Below, piece by piece: positions 7,075 through 8,371 of a stretch of 8,371 nt of DNA. Source of the DNA: Lachnospiraceae bacterium (GTDB lineage: Bacteria > Bacillota > Clostridia > Lachnospirales > Lachnospiraceae); assembly GCA_024699395.1 (NCBI GenBank), contig JAILPU010000158.1:1-8371 (forward strand), read 5' to 3'. The translations under genes were made by a program, and so were the position numbers. Under the pieces are notes generated by a model. It did no database searches and was not told where the DNA came from. It worked only from the letters and a program-made list of their open reading frames with translations. How positions within the stretch are numbered: position 1 is the first letter of the stretch; the number at the start of each line of letters is the position of its first letter.

Positions 7075-7087
7075 GAGGAATGCAATG
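7075..7087 (+). promoter_or_regulatory. Ribosome binding site that fixes the rpe start
   Basis: GAGGAA (7075-7080) is followed by TGCA and ATG (7085). A TTG at 7073 is in frame but overlaps the Shine-Dalgarno sequence and would only add MRNA to the normal N-terminus MNILSPSILSADF. ATG 7085 is the likely start. Confidence 0.85.
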
Positions 7088-7738
7088 AATATATTATCAC
7101 CTTCAATCTTATCCGCAGATTTTTACGATCTTAAAAAGGATCTCACAGCACTCGAAGACGGAAAGGTTCCCAATGGGCATATTGATGTTATGAACGGGAT
7201 TTTCGTTCCCTCCATATCCTATGTGATGCCGGTTATTAAATCCATAAGAAAGCACACGGACCTTTTCTTCGACGTACATCTTATGATAGTGGATCCTTCC
7301 AGATATATTAAGGAATTTGCGGAGAGCGGCGCCGACCTCATTACTTTTCATACAGAGGCCGAGAAAGACATTCAGGGTTGTATAGACCTTATAAGATCCT
7401 ACGGTAAAAAAGTGGGTCTTACCATTAAACCCGGGACACCCGTATCAGATCTTGTTCCCTACCTTGACAAGATCGACATGGCTCTTATTATGACGGTGGA
7501 GCCGGGCTTCGGAGGTCAGAAGCTTATACCCGAATGTGTTGACAAAATTAGGGAACTGAAGAAGATCGTTGACGAGAAAGGGCTGAAAATCGATATAGAG
7601 GTGGACGGCGGAGTCAATATTGATAACGTGGATACGGTGCTTGATGCCGGAAGTAATGTTATCGTCGCAGGTTCTGCTGTTTTCGGAGATGATACTCCGG
7701 GGAAAGTCAAAGCCTTTATGGAGCATTTGAACGCCTGA
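7085..7738 (+). CDS. rpe: Ribulose-phosphate 3-epimerase
   Basis: 217 residues, normal for this TIM-barrel enzyme, which interconverts D-ribulose 5-phosphate and D-xylulose 5-phosphate, the latter a transketolase substrate. Motifs: LSPSILSADF (4-13); HIDVMNG (32-38) with metal/catalytic H32 and D34; DVHLMI (63-68) with H65; ITFHTEA (86-92); MTVEPGFGGQ (136-145), a phosphate-binding loop; and IEVDGGV (171-177) with catalytic D174. The expected four metal ligands (H32, D34, H65, D174) are all present, so it should be active. Oddities: the nearly invariant DVMDG is DVMNG, and the usual FGMP after VPSIS is YVMP. The segment before the first histidine (EDGKVPNG) also looks unlike the usual AGA-type sequence. 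It may be a divergent second copy. It lies 17 bases after the ATPase gene and 22 before the next start. Confidence 0.93.
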   Translation: MNILSPSILSADFYDLKKDLTALEDGKVPNGHIDVMNGIFVPSISYVMPVIKSIRKHTDLFFDVHLMIVDPSRYIKEFAESGADLITFHTEAEKDIQGCIDLIRSYGKKVGLTIKPGTPVSDLVPYLDKIDMALIMTVEPGFGGQKLIPECVDKIRELKKIVDEKGLKIDIEVDGGVNIDNVDTVLDAGSNVIVAGSAVFGDDTPGKVKAFMEHLNA

Positions 7739-7760
7739 TCCAAAAGTCAGGGGGAAAAGT

Positions 7761-8371
7761 ATGACAGTAAACGATTCGAAGGTAGTACGTGAATTGATCG
7801 AGCTTTCACATGACAACGAGAAGCTTGGCGCTGAGCTTAACCGTTACAGGAAAGTTGCGCAGATCATCAGATCCAAAGTTAATTCAAAGGTCAGACTTCC
7901 CATCAATGCCATGATAGGATACTGTGATCTTTTAATGAGATGCGAAATGGATGATGAGCAGACGGAATATGTGGATAATATCCGGAATGCAGCCTTTGAA
8001 TTATGGAGCGTTATGGATCACCTTTTGGAGATTTACGATGAGCTTGAGGGTAAGGCCCCTCTAAGCCGTTATGACAATGCTCCCATGGAACAGAGTAACC
8101 TTGATTTTACAGTTTTGAAGGGCAGAGTTCTTATTGTCGATGACAATCTTATAAGCCGAGAGCTTATGACATCGGTATTAGAGCCCATGGGGATTGTTTC
8201 AGATGGCGCAGAGAACGGCACGGAGGCAGTGGAATGCTGCATGAACAATACCTATGATCTTATCCTGATGGACTATTATCTTAAGGGCGAGACCGGGGCG
8301 GATGTTATAAGGATTATAAGAAGCTATAACAGGACAGTGCCCATAATAGCTTTTTCATCACAGCTTACCCA
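7761..8371 (+). CDS. HisKA-like (His-less) plus receiver-domain signalling protein, 3' end outside window
   Basis: ATG at 7761 follows AGGGGG (7749-7754) with a 6-base gap; 203 codons are visible and the frame stays open at the edge. Residues about 28-96 look like a histidine-kinase dimerisation hairpin: VNSKVRLPINAMIGYCDLL (40-58) aligns with the H-box pattern SHE[IL]RTPLNAI, and EQTEYVDNIRNAAFEL (66-81) with its second helix. The phosphoacceptor His is Ser (S42) and the next acidic residue is Lys (K43). No HATPase domain follows; after a linker of about 24 residues, a receiver domain starts at about 121. Its acidic pair is D127/D128 (LIVDDN), its phosphoacceptor D171 (LILMDYYL), and its Thr/Ser switch position S199 (IIAFSS). 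The conserved Lys lies beyond the window. So it cannot autophosphorylate, yet the receiver looks phosphorylatable. Output domain unknown; a further receiver, Hpt or enzymatic domain may follow. Confidence 0.85.
   Translation, partial: MTVNDSKVVRELIELSHDNEKLGAELNRYRKVAQIIRSKVNSKVRLPINAMIGYCDLLMRCEMDDEQTEYVDNIRNAAFELWSVMDHLLEIYDELEGKAPLSRYDNAPMEQSNLDFTVLKGRVLIVDDNLISRELMTSVLEPMGIVSDGAENGTEAVECCMNNTYDLILMDYYLKGETGADVIRIIRSYNRTVPIIAFSSQLT

Overview
The window reads as chromosome of an anaerobic Clostridia, most likely a Lachnospiraceae relative of Butyrivibrio or Roseburia. The signs are moderate G+C (mid-40s by eye, not counted), strong AGGAGG-type ribosome binding sites, a DUF4214-repeat protein, a two-gene transketolase, and an XpaC/TelA pair. 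This is an inference from gene content; no database was searched. All genes are on the + strand. No tRNA, rRNA, CRISPR array, insertion sequence or phage gene was seen.

Layout. (1) Bases 2-730 hold the C-terminal part of a protein built from DUF4214 repeats, closed by a strong intrinsic terminator (745-784). (2) A likely sigma-A promoter (795-823) starts a new unit with xpaC (867-2195), a membrane-anchored XpaC-family protein, and telA (2413-3606), a toxic-anion-resistance (TelA) family protein. The 217-base gap between them carries six tandem 20-bp repeats (2197-2316). (3) The two transketolase subunits follow (3667-4509 and 4509-5444), coupled by a TAATG stop/start overlap. (4) A HerA/YjgR-like (DUF853) P-loop ATPase (5475-7067) comes next, then ribulose-phosphate 3-epimerase, rpe (7085-7738). 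(5) The window ends inside a signalling gene (7761 onward). It has a HisKA-like helical hairpin whose phosphoacceptor His is replaced by Ser, then, with no ATPase domain between, a response-regulator receiver domain.

From xpaC onward the gaps are 217, 60, -1, 17-30 and 22 bases, and I see no terminator between genes, so one long transcript is plausible. Transketolase and Rpe are both non-oxidative pentose phosphate enzymes. XpaC/TelA are a conserved pair of poorly defined envelope or stress function. The ATPase and the degenerate kinase/receiver protein have no obvious metabolic link, and no known pathway joins all of these.

The points most worth a second look are the 20-bp intercistronic repeat array, the His-less HisKA-REC protein at the right edge, and the HerA-like ATPase between two pentose phosphate loci. 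I did not find a clearly new defence or mobile system.
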